Origin: Ancistrus triradiatus
Taxonomy: Eukaryota; Chordata; Actinopteri; Siluriformes; Loricariidae
Direction of reading: 5' to 3'
NCBI GenBank assembly: GCA_025084515.1
Contig: JAJAGP010000084.1
Location: 863,635-927,634, forward strand
Length of the DNA: 64,000 nt
Part shown: one piece after another, positions 26,040 to 36,515 of the stretch
Layout: every line of letters begins with the position of its first letter
Numbering within the stretch: the first letter of the stretch is position 1
Translations under genes and position numbers: made by a program
The notes under the pieces: model-generated
The model's database searches: none
What the model was told of the DNA's origin: nothing
Seen by the model: only the letters and a program-made list of their open reading frames with translations

Positions 26040-29000
26040 ACATCATGTGTGGGGCAGGAACTGGTACCGGAACACAGTTCGGACAAAAAACAGAAAATGC
26101 AATTAGTTACTGATTAAGAACACAGTGTCTATTAACAATCACTGATGCCATGTGTAGCATGAGACCCCGGCAGGGTTAGCTGTAGCATCATAGCTAGAAA
26201 GAGGAGAACCAGAAGGTAGCACAGCCAAGAGGGATCGCATGAGACATCGGCAACCCCACGGGAGGCAGAAGACAGCAACCCAATGTCTCTGATCACCATA
26301 AGACTCTTTGACTATGAACCCCCAGCTGTGCCCTTATTCTAAGGCAAGGATGCACAAATCAAGATCAAGAGGACTGAAGCCCAGTTCAGCCAGACCGCCC
26401 ACCAGACACTCCCGGCTAACAGACAAGGCAGGCAGGCCAGACAAGACTCCAGACTCCGGCCCTAGTAACCCGAGCCATGCATCACGGTCTAAATCTAGTC
26501 AAAAGCTTGCGTAAATAAGTTTGTCTTTAGTCTAGACTTAAAATTTTGGAGAGTGTCTGAGTCTCGAACAAAAGTGGGTAGTTTATTCCATATTTGGGTG
26601 GCCATGTATGAGAAAGCCTTTCCTCCTCCTGTGACTTTTTTTTAATTTTAGGAACTAAAAGAAGTCCTGCACCCTGCGAACGAAGTAGACGTGCTTGATT
26701 GTAAGACTCTAGGAGTTCACTCAGATAATGTGGGGCCAGGCCAAGTAGAGCTTTATAAGTTATAAGAAGTATTTTGTAATCAGTGCAGAATTTAACTGGT
26801 AACCAGTGCAGTGATGATAGAACAGGAGCAATATAATCAAAGTTTCTAGTTCGAGTTAGCACTCGGGCGGCTGCATTCTGAACTAATTGAAGTTTGTTTA
26901 TAGATTTACTGGAGCATCCAGTAAGTAAGGCGTTACAGTAATCCAACCTTGAGGTTATAAAAGCATGAACAAGTTTCTCTGCATCATTAAAAGAGAGGAT
27001 AAGTTTAGTGATATTACATAATTGAAAGAAAGCAATTCGTGTGATGCTGCTAATGTGCGCATCAAAGGAGAGATCTGAATCAAATATGACACCTAAGCTT
27101 TTTACAGATGGACTGGGCAATACTGGACAGCCATCTAGATTTAGGATAGATGTAGCCAACCTGTGTCTCACAGCCTTGGGTCACACTAATAGAACCTCAG
27201 TTTTATCTGAGTTAAGTAAGAGAAAATGAAATGACATCCAGTCTTTTATTTCCTTTACACAGTCCTCAATTTTGTTGATTGTAAGGCTGTCATTAGGTTT
27301 GGCTGATATGTACAGCTGTGTATCATCTGCATAGCAGTGGAAGCTAATGCCATGTTTACGAATAACAGCCTAGTGGCAGCATGTACAGAGAGAATAAAAG
27401 CGGGCCAAGCACTGACCCCTGTGGCACGCCACTTCACTTTTGAGAGCTTAGACCTTAGATTATTTATATGAACAAACTGGTACCGGTCAGTTAAGTAGGA
27501 TTTAAATCAAGAAAGTGGCAATCCCTTAATACCTACAGTATTTTCTAGTCTGTTTAGTAAAACATCATGATCTATAATGTCAAATTCTGCACTTAAATGT
27601 AACAGAACAAGAAAAGAAACACATCCCTTATCTGAGGACATTAACAAATCATTTAGTGCCCTAATTATTGCTGTTTCAGTACTATGATGGGGCCTGAAGC
27701 CAGACTCAAATGTTTCTTAAATACCATTCCTTTGGAGGTAACTGCAGAGCTGCTGATAGATGGCTTTTTTAAAGATTTTGGACAGAAAGGGTAGATTTGA
27801 AATTGGTCTTTTATTAGATATTGTCAAGATTGGCTTTTTTAATCAGTGGCTTGATAACGGCAGACTTAAAGGATTTGGGCACATAACCAAAGGTAAGGGA
27901 TGAATTTAAAATAACTAACAGTGGCTCCATAATACTAGGTATTACTTCTTTGAGTAAATGTGTAGGAATTGGATCTAATAAACATGTTGATGACTTAGAC
28001 GAGCTGATCATTGCGGATAGTTCAGTTTTAGTAATTGGGGTAAAAGATTCTAATCTTGATTTACAGCTAATTAAACAGATGTCTTCATTAGTGCTGCATC
28101 TGGAATGTTGCTGAATAGTTTGGTGATGTGATGAGCATCTAGTTTTAATGTTTTCTGTCTTATCAATAAAGAAAGTCATGAAATCATTACTGTTTAAATG
28201 ACACAGAACGGGAGAGTCTACTTTCTGTAGGGTTTTTTGTTAATTTGGAGACTCTATTAAAGAGAAATTATAGATTATTCTTATTTTTTCTCTGTAATTG
28301 AGGAGAAATATACAGCTTTAGCTTTAGTAAGGGCATGCTTATACTCTGCAATGCTGTCCCTCCAAGCAATCTTAAATACCTCCAATTATGTCAACTATGT
28401 CTCCACTTGCGCTCTAGATTCCGTGTTCTTTGCATTGAGGTACGGGTGTGGTCATTATAAAATGGTGCTAGCCTTTTTTTCCCTAATGCATTTGACCCTA
28501 GCAGGAGCAATTGTGTCCAGGGTTGAGCAAAACACACATTCTAATTGGTCATTTACACAATCAAGATGATTGGGCTCCGTAGGTGTATTAAATTTGAAGT
28601 CTGGTAGGTTTTTAATAAACGCAGCTGGAGTAGCAGATGTGATAGTGCGCTTGGTGTGATAGCGAGGCAGATGGATTTTATTTATTACAGATAGTTCAAA
28701 TACTAAAAGATAGTGATCTGAAATCAAATCACTTTGCGGGAAAACATCAAGGTTATCTATATTGATACCAAAAGTTAATATTAGATCTAAAGTATGAGCA
28801 GTGGGTTGGACCCATCACATTCTGAGTGATACCCATGGACTCTAAGATGGATTCGAAAACAATTTTAAGTGGATCCTGCTCATTGTCAAAGTGAATATTA
28901 AAATCACCTACAATTAAAGCCTTATCTGTTGACAGTAATAAGCAGGAAAGAAAGTTAGCAAATTCCTGAAGAAATTCTGAATAGGGACCTGGAGGGCGGT

Positions 29001-29465
29001 AAATAGTGATAAGCTGAAAAGAGTGTGGTTTTTGACTTCCATAACGATGGATCAGTCACATTAAGAATCAGTATTTCAAATGAATTAGCCTTGTAATGGG
29101 ATTTAGTTGTAACAAATAACTCTTTGTCAAAAATTATGGCTACGCCTCACCCCCAAGACCATTAGGACGAGGGCGATGAGCAGGACTGTATCCAGGAGGT
29201 GAGGCTTCATTTAAGGCTAAATATTCATCAGGTCTAATCCAAGTTTCAGTAAGACAGAGAGCGTGTAAGCGTTTATCAGTGATCATTTCATTTACAATCA
29301 CTGCTTTGTTTGTAAGTGATCTAATGTTAAGTAATCCTAGCTTTAGTCTAAGGTTGTTATTTCTATGGGAGCTATCTGTGTTCATACTAATGAGATTTAA
29401 CATTATATATGAGTAAGGAGTATTCCTCATACTGACTTTCAGGATAGTCAATGCCATTAGTTGAT
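26040..29465 (-). mobile_element. L2-clade LINE with decayed ORF2
   Basis: Read on the minus strand, an endonuclease start lies at about 29140-29400 (LGLLNIRSLTNKA, CLTETWIRPDE). A middle part is at 27814-28730. The reverse transcriptase has its catalytic YADDTQLY near 27310-27340. The C-terminal part is at 26527-27171 (SLGVIFDSDLSF, FITSRLDYCNALL, AARVLTRTRNFDYIAPVLSS). Frames are broken by stops and shifts. A GC-richer 3' UTR probably continues to about 26040. Order and motifs fit the L2/CR1 group of vertebrate LINEs. Confidence 0.82.
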
Positions 29466-29517
29466 ATTTTTGTGGGGGGTTTTTTGTGTACGTGAAAGAA
29501 CCCAGGTGAAGTTCGGC

Positions 29518-32500
29518 ATGGCGGCGGCAGCAACAGCTGATGCGCGGCACCCCAGGAATGTGATTCCAGCAACAAACGTACCATGTTTGGGTAAGCTGTC
29601 ACAAAATCAGGACCCTTTATCTATAATCATGTTTAATTTTTTAAATTTTCATTTAGATGCTCTGTGTAGCACTCTGTTCAAGCAAAAAGAGATTAGCAGT
29701 GTAGAACATAAACACATATTCAACTATTTTAATATTGCATTATCCCTATGCAAGCTGCTTGGGTGATGCAGTGGTCTAATATGCTAGCCCACCCCTGTGA
29801 TGACCTGGGTTTGACCATTGACCGGGTCAGGCATCACACCCCTGCCAACGATGCGATTACATCAGGGTACGATTAAACCAGAGCCCTGTGTTCTCCATGT
29901 ACAGACACTGCAGCTCCCTATGCTACCCGACTCAGAAAAACTTGAATAAATAAATGACTCCTATGCATTAATGCTCTGTTATCTTTACACCCATAGTGCT
30001 GTTCAAATTAACTGTCCTGGCTTTACCCATTGCACAGATCTCTATTGGTAAGTATCTGTCTTCATGGAACAGTTTAATGTCTCAATGTATCTTGAAAACC
30101 AACTGAACTGAGTCATTTTGTTTAACAGAATTGAACCCAAATTGTTGACTCATCAATGTAGCAAATCTTTTGCACATACAGTACCAGTTAAAAAATTGGC
30201 ACCTTTGAGTCCTTGGACTCAATGTTGACTCGTTCAATGTTTTTTCTTTATTAGTATTATTTTCTACATTTAATAGTAATACTGGAGACATCAAAACTAT
30301 GAAGGAACACATATGGAAATATGTAGTAAACAAAAAAGTGTTAAACGAACTACAGTGTGTTTTATACAGTACTTCAGATTTTTATTTTGCTTTGATGACA
30401 GCTTTGCACACTCATGGTATTCTCTCCATAAGCTTTATAAGGTAATCTCCTGGAAATTGTTTCAATTAGCAGGTGTGCATTGTCAAGAGTTAACTTGAGG
30501 ACTTTCATGCCTTCTTAATGTGTTTGTGATCATCAGTTTTGTTGTGCAGAGGTATGGTTGAAACACAGAATCTAAAGTATAAAATTTATTCTGGTCTGTT
30601 TAACACTTTTTTTTTTGTTTACTACATGATTCCATAAGTGTGTCCCTTCAAAAATCTGATGTTTTCAATATTAATCTACAGTGTAGAAAACATTAAAAAA
30701 TAAGGAAAAATACAGGATGAGAAGGTGTGTCCAAACTTTTGACTGGTACTGTATAATAGTCCAACACCCCAACACATTCTGGAAATCAAATATTGTTCTT
30801 CACAGCACTATTGCAGACTTTCCAACAGAATTGTTGCATTTGTAGGTTGCTGTGCTTTCACTCTTCTGTCCAGTTCATCCCAAACCACCTCGATGGGCTT
30901 TAAGTCTAGAAGCTGAGTCTGAAGTCCGCTGTGCAGCACGAGAAGTCGTTTCACAGTGCGCTGCATAATCAGTGCACCTTATTAAAAGGCGTATAGCATT
31001 TAGTCCACTGTGGTGTGTGAGCCCGTCTTATACGTGCAGCACCAGAAGCCGAAAATCAGTGCGCTGCATAATCAATGCATTAGGTGCATTAGACGTGCTT
31101 AAGACGTATTAGGGCTGTGTGTCAGCGAAGTGAAACGCCCTTAAAAAGCACATAGTAAGTCCAAGCATGAAGCTGTGCTGTGCGACCCTGTCTTGCAGAA
31201 CGAGAAGCCGAAATACAGTGCGCTGCATAATCAGTGCACATATTAGGTTATAATGCGTATTAGGACTCTATGTCGGCGCGCACCAAAGAAAAGCGCAAAA
31301 GTATGCATTTACCCGCTCACATATGTACAACCATGTAGTGTGCTGTGCTGTGTGAGCGCGTATCATGATGGCGAAAGCGTGCCGGCGAACCTAATGGGGA
31401 GGGGGAACAAACACACATGTTTTTAGCCTAGACTTAAAAATTTGGAGTGTGTCTGAATCTCGAATTAAAGTTGGAAGTTTATTTCATAGTTGGAGGGCCA
31501 TGTATGAAAAAGCCTTTCCCCCTCCTGTGACTTTGTTAATTTTAGGAACTAAAAGAAGTCCTGCACCCTACGAACGAAGTAGATGAGCTGGATTTTAAGA
31601 CTCTAAGAGTTCACTCAGATAATGTGGGGTCAGGCCATGTAGAGCTTTATATGTTACAAGACGTATTTTGTTGTAATTTTCTAGTTGGAGTTAGCACTCG
31701 AGCCGCTGCATTTTTAACTAATTGAAGTTTATTTATAGATTTACTAGAGCATCCAGTAAGTAACAATGATCCAACCTTGAGGTTATAAATGCATGAACTA
31801 GTTTCTCTGCATCACTAAAAGAGAGGATATTTCTAAGTTTAGCAATATTAAGTTATTGAAAGCAATTCGAGTGATGTTGCTAATGTTTGCATCACAGATG
31901 AGATGTGAATCAAATATGACACCTGTTTTGTACAGATGGACCTGGCAATACTAAACAGCCATCTAGATTTAGGTTAGATGTAGCCTAAATGAGAGCAGCA
32001 CCTTCCTGAGTGGAATGGACACCGTCCCATCCTAAAAGGCCAAGCTTACCCTCAAAGGTTATCCTATTATCTATAAAGCCCCCGTTGTTTTTAGAGCACC
32101 ACTTGGACAGCCAACAGTTCAGCGACCATAACCTGCTGTAGGCTTGGTCACCTCGCCACATTGGGATGGGGCTAGAGCACACTACTACATCAGACATCGC
32201 CTTTGCAACTCTAACCACCTCTACAAAATTAGCTTTAGTCACCTCTGACTGGTGAAGGCGTATATCATTAGCCCCTACATGAACAACTATCTTAGAGAAT
32301 CTATGGCTCTCGAGCTCACTAATGCTCGCTACAGTGTCTGGCACTCTGGCTCCCGGGATACATGTAACCCTAGCTGCTAGTGTCCCTAAATGGGTAGCTA
32401 ATTTCATGTATCATAAATTAGAGTCACCTATGACCAGAGCTCTTTCAACAGGCTGCTCAGTGGGTGTATCACTGAGGAGGGTAAACCTATTAAGTCAAGT

Positions 32501-35500
32501 GTATATGCCAAATATTACATAAGAAAAAATTTACAATTCAACACCACAAATACTAAAATCTTAACAGCGCTATTGTTACTGTATATCAAATGTGATACAG
32601 AGAGATACATTCTGAGATATTCTTACATCTCTTTTCTTCTAAGACTTTCTACAGCTTGTAGATCAATGATGGTGTATGCTTACTGGGACTCATATCACTC
32701 CAAATCAATGGAAATTAAAAATGCATATATTGATACATATTAATCCCATTACTATCAAAATATGATGTAATATCACAATAACATCAAATGGCATAATATC
32801 GTGATCATTTAAAATACATTTTTCCCATTAATTTTTATCCTCAGGTGCAAAATATCGAAATGAGTGCACCCAGCAGAACTCCATCCCTGTGTACCTGGTG
32901 GTCAGTGGAGTGTCTAGCATCATCCTGAACCTACTCACCTGCTTACCCTGCAGTAAAGAATCTTCTGGGCTGAAGTTGATCTGTTCTATCTGGAATGGCT
33001 TGTTGTCGACCTTTGCATTTTGCTGGTTCATCACTGGTGAGCAGAAAGATGGACAGAGAGCCTGAATACACTACCAGATTGAAGTCCTTGTTAGATGATC
33101 CACTAGCATTTACTGTATTTGAAATTACAAACCGGATTCCAAAAAAGTTGGGACACTAAACAAATTGTGAATAAAACCTGAATGCAATGATGTGGAGGTG
33201 CCAACATCTAATATTTCATTTAGAACAGAACACAAATCACAGATCAGAAGTTTAAACTGAGAGAATGTATCATTTTAAGGGAAAAATATGTTGTTTAAAA
33301 ATTTCATGGCATCAACAAATCCCAAAAAAGTTGGGACAAGGCCATTTTTACCACTGTGTGGCATCCCCCCTTCTTCTTACAACACTCAACAGACATCTGG
33401 GGACAGAGGAGACCAGTTTCTCAAGTTTAGAAATAGGAATGCTCTCCCATTCATGTCTAATACAGGCCTCTAACTGTTCAATCGTCTTGGGCCTTCTTTG
33501 TCGCACCTTCCTCTTTATGATGCGCCAAATGTTCTCTATAGGTGAAAGATCTGGACTGCAGGCTGGCCATTTCAGTACCCGGATCCTTCTCCTACGTAGC
33601 CATGATGTTGTGATTGCTGCAGAATGTGGTCTGGCATTATCTTGTTGAAAAATGCAGGGTCTTCCCTGAAAGAGATGATGTCGAGATGGGAGCATATGTT
33701 GTTCTAGAACCTGAACATAGTTCTCTGCATTAATGGTGCCTTTCCAGACATGCAAGCTGCCCATGTCACAAGCACTCATGCAACCCCATTCCATCAGTGA
33801 TGCAGGCTTCTGAACAGTCTTCCATTTTGCCAGACTCCATTTTAAATTACCCCTGGCCCAGTGCAAACGTCTGAGCTTGCTTAGAAATGGCTTCCTCTTT
33901 GCACTGTAGAGTTTCAGCTGGCAACGGCGGATGGCACGGTGGATTGTGTTCACTGACAATGCTTTCCGGAAGTATTCCTGAGCCCATTCTGTTATTTCCT
34001 TGACAGTGGCATTCCTGTTTGAGGTGCAGTGACGTTTAAGGGCCCGGAGATCACAAGCATCCAGTAAAGTTTTACGGCCTTGGCCCTTACGCACGGCGAT
34101 TGTTCCAGATTCTCTGAATCTTTTGATGATGTTATGCAGGGTTGATGATGATAACTTAAAAGTCTTTGCTATTTTACGCTGGGTAACACCATTCTGGTAT
34201 TGCTGCACTATCTTTTTGCGCAACAATGGTGGAATTGGTGATCCTCTTACCATCTTGGCTTCTGAGAGACACTTACACTCTGGGAAGCTCTTTTTATACC
34301 CAATCATGTTGTCAATTGACCTAATTAGTGTTAATTGGTCTTCCAGCTGTTCGTTATATGCTCAATTTCCTTTTTCTAGCCACTTATTGCTACTTGTCCC
34401 AACTTTTTGGGGATTTTTTACACTGTGAAATTTTTGAAATCCACATATTTTTCCTTAAAATTTTACTTACATTTACTCAGATTAAACTTTTGATCTGTCA
34501 TCTATGTTCTATTACGAATAAAATATTGACATTTGCCATCTCCTCATCATTGCATTCAGTTTTTATTCACAATTTGTTTAGTGTCCCAACTTTTTTGGAA
34601 TCCGCTTTGTAGTAGAGCTATAGCACGTTTAAGTTTGTTCCCTGCAGCGGTTGCGGTTTTCATTTAGAAAATCAGCAAAATGTAGTTAAAATATGTAGTG
34701 TTTTGCATATGATTGCATTTGATATTATTGTGGTCACCCCTGACTGAATGTGATGAATCAATACATAAAAAACATGTAATGATGCTTAGGCAGATCGTGA
34801 TTGAGTGACGTGAAGATTAGACCAAACTAGGAATAATCAGTGCAGAAATCCAGGGCAGAAATCAGTTCCAATGGCTTCATATAGGAGTTTTTGCAACTAC
34901 AGGCGTTATTTTTATTGTCATATAGAAACTGATATTACTATTGAACATAGTTGAAAATACAAGAAATTTAAGTGGATCATCTGACAGTGCTCAAACTTTT
35001 ATACATGGCAAACTCTGTGTATTATTTATTTTTCACTATGTTTAAGACATCATCATAAATGTAAATGTGGTACTTCTACAGCATGTCTTATAGTAATTCA
35101 TGTGTTTTAGTATTTATGCACTAGAGCAGTGATTTGAACAGGTTCTGTCAAAATCCAGAGGCTATTGTACAAAATACAGTTTCTAATTATTACATTACCA
35201 AGTGTTGCTTAGTATTTCCTTATTTAGAATATGAATATGGTACACAGCAATAATTCCAAGACTAATCAACCTTCCTTTGCATTCAAACATACAGAACATT
35301 TCCTTGACTTGACTCACAAAGAAACGCTTTCCATACTGGCCTATGCCAGAATCAAGCAGCACTCATGTTTATTTACTGCCACTGATGGTTTATGTCACAT
35401 ATTTTACCTTGCTGTTATGTATACCAAGGGTTCACCTGTTTCATTCCTGTTATATTATTCATAATATTAAACTGAAAAAAAGATTATATTAGGAGTGTCT

Positions 35501-36214
35501 GGCTAAAACATGTGGATAATAAGCTTCCCAGACAAAACATTAGTTACCTTGCATGTTTGGTAGTAATTTTAGGCTCCTGCAGATGCCGTTGCACGTGAAT
35601 ACTCAGGCTATAAATACTTGTGGGGTATGCAACGAGATTCATAGGTTGAGAAGTGGTGGTACAGTGCAGTGAATTCAGATTCAGATTTCAGATTGTGGAA
35701 AATGGGTCGCAAATCAGATGTTAGTGACTGACAAAAAAGAGTGATTGCATTTGGGTGTGCCAAAGGCCATAGTGTGAAGGAAGTAGCTGAAGTTGCAGGT
35801 TTACCGAAGCTTACGGTTGTATGGATCTACCAGCAGTGGAAAATCCCAGTCTACAGGAAATTCACATCAGAACATGTGGAGATAATATATAGTATTAGGT
35901 ACGTTTCAGTCACAGGTGATTATTTTTTGTCCGGTGAGCTTACTAGGATATATTTTAAGTTTGATCTTAGGCGATGACTTTGGCTATTGTCTTTCACAGG
36001 TAGTGTGTGGATCTACTCCATCTACCCTCCCAACTTCAACTCAACTGTGACTGGTGTGGCCTATTGCAACAAGACCCTCTACCAATTTGCATTCTGGACC
36101 ACCACGATCACCTACATTGTTTTAGCATTAGTGCTGGTCATAGGTTGTTGTTGTTGCATGTGCCTGTGTGTTAGCAAGCCGATCGCAGAAACTAGAGTTC
36201 CTGTAGAAGTCTGA
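29518..36214 (+). CDS. tmem272: TMEM272-like four-helix membrane protein, first paralogue
   Basis: Exons: 29518-29590 (inferred start), 29997-30047, 32845-33036, 36000-36214, all with GT/AG borders and matching phases; about 176 residues. Hydrophobic segments: VLFKLTVLALPIAQISIG (exons 1-2), IPVYLVVSGVSSIILNLL and LSTFAFCWFITG (exon 3), FAFWTTTITYIVLALVLV followed by a Cys-rich CCCCMCLC tail (exon 4). The IPIAQI-like segment, the C..PIYL loop, the GSVWIYSIYPPN exon junction and YCNKTLYQFAFWTTT are typical of TMEM272-like proteins, whose function is unknown to me. The last three exons are strongly supported by the paralogue at 41.8-48.7 kb, which has the same exon lengths (51, 215) and phases. 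The first exon lies beside the LINE end and rests only on phase and splice donor. Confidence 0.8.
29755..29955 (+). repeat. tRNA-derived SINE in intron 1 of the first TMEM272-like gene
   Basis: gggtgatgcagtggtctaat resembles a pol III A box and gacctgggtttgacc a decayed B box. The copy ends in an AATAAATAAATG-rich tail. It lies wholly within the intron before exon 29997. Confidence 0.55.
30179..30751 (-). mobile_element. Tc1-derived MITE, intron 2 of the first TMEM272-like gene
   Basis: Left CAGTACCAGTTAAAAAATTG and right CAAACTTTTGACTGGTACTG are inverted termini with TA on each side. The inner sequence keeps a stretch of transposase-derived DNA (gctttgatgacagctttgca) but no frame. Length is 573 bp. 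Confidence 0.8.
30768..30910 (-). pseudogene. Tc1 transposase C-terminal fragment
   Basis: On the minus strand this reads PIEVVWDELDRRVKAQQPTN followed by an in-frame stop and CCEEQYLISRMC. The Glu of the DDE triad is kept. Nothing of the rest of the element is attached. Confidence 0.75.
30935..31390. repeat. Imperfect tandem repeat with a cagtgcgctgcataatca core
   Basis: The core occurs at about 30953, 31060 and 31218, each preceded by a gaagccg-like motif; spacings are about 107 and 158 bp. The block is richer in CpG than its surroundings. Origin unknown. Confidence 0.55.
31415..32510 (-). mobile_element. Rearranged L2-like LINE: ORF1 esterase joined to the RT tail
   Basis: On the minus strand 31985-32407 encodes an SGNH-hydrolase-like ORF1 segment with IVVHVGANDIRLHQSE (block with Gly-x-Asn-Asp) and LLGWDGVHST (Asp-x-x-His block). 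Directly downstream, 31420-31980 matches the C-terminal RT and 3' end of the LINE at 26.5-27.1 kb. Endonuclease and most of the RT are absent, so this is an internally deleted copy. ORF1 esterase domains are known in the CR1/L2 group. Confidence 0.7.
33128..34609 (-). mobile_element. Tc1 transposon with intact ends, intron 3 of the first TMEM272-like gene
   Basis: Left terminus CAAACCGGATTCCAAAAAAG and right terminus CTTTTTTGGAATCCGCTTTG (shifted by one T) are inverted and nearly identical over about 65 bp. TA lies at 33126-33127 and 34610-34611. Length is 1482 bp. The single long frame on the minus strand is described separately. Confidence 0.93.
33348..34307 (-). pseudogene. Tc1 transposase with in-frame loss of the first catalytic block
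   Basis: An uninterrupted 319-codon frame; the family start is probably the Met at 34253 (MVRGSPIPPLLRKKIVQQY). It has two HTH parts (TQRKIAKTFKLSSSTLHNII, GRKTLLDACD). The catalytic core keeps FQQDNARPHSA (second Asp) and SPDLSPIENIWRIIKRK (Glu) and ends RRGDATQW. After AKWKTV the protein jumps straight to QKPASLMEWGC. The stretch that in relatives carries the WSDES-type first Asp and the following 35-40 residues is missing, without a frame change. Catalysis is not expected; DNA binding could remain. Confidence 0.85.
34612..35580. other. Intron 3 of the first TMEM272-like gene, unassigned part
   Basis: AT-rich with no motif or repeat that I recognise. Confidence 0.4.
35701..35860 (+). pseudogene. 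Tc1 transposase N-terminal HTH fragment
   Basis: MGRKSDVSD, a stop, then KRVIAFGCAKGHSVKEVAEV and GLPKLTVVWIYQQWK resemble the first helix-turn-helix of a Tc1 transposase. It breaks off before the GRP motif and lies about 140 bp upstream of coding exon 4. Confidence 0.65.
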
Positions 36215-36339
36215 TGGAGTCTGACTTTGTCATCATGGCCAGAATATGCATATTTAACCTGTTTTATACAGTTGCCTTCACTATGTACTGTGCCAGGTTA
36301 CTATTTTGAACGTTTCGTAGAAAGAATAGCATAACAATC

Positions 36340-36515
36340 ATTGTTTAACGAATGGTATGCCAGGGTTCAAAACCCACCTCTGCCAGGCTATCACGGTTGG
36401 GTCTTTAAACATGGCCCTTAAAACCGCAATTGCTTGGATTTTAAGATTGTATTAATTGTAAGTCGCTCTGGATAAGGGCGTCTGCTAAATGACATAAATG
36501 TAAATGTAAGGCTGC
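36340..36515 (+). repeat. Fish SINE with conserved tail
   Basis: ccagggttcaaaacccacct holds a B-box-like core and the tail is taagtcgctctggataaggg then gtctgctaaatgacataaat. It starts about 125 bp after the stop codon of the first TMEM272-like gene, so it may lie in that gene's 3' UTR. Confidence 0.65.

Noticed and set aside
26308..26514. A 68-codon Ser/Pro/Arg-rich frame on +
   Set aside because: It lies in the probable 3' UTR of the minus-strand LINE; no domain, start context or splice support.
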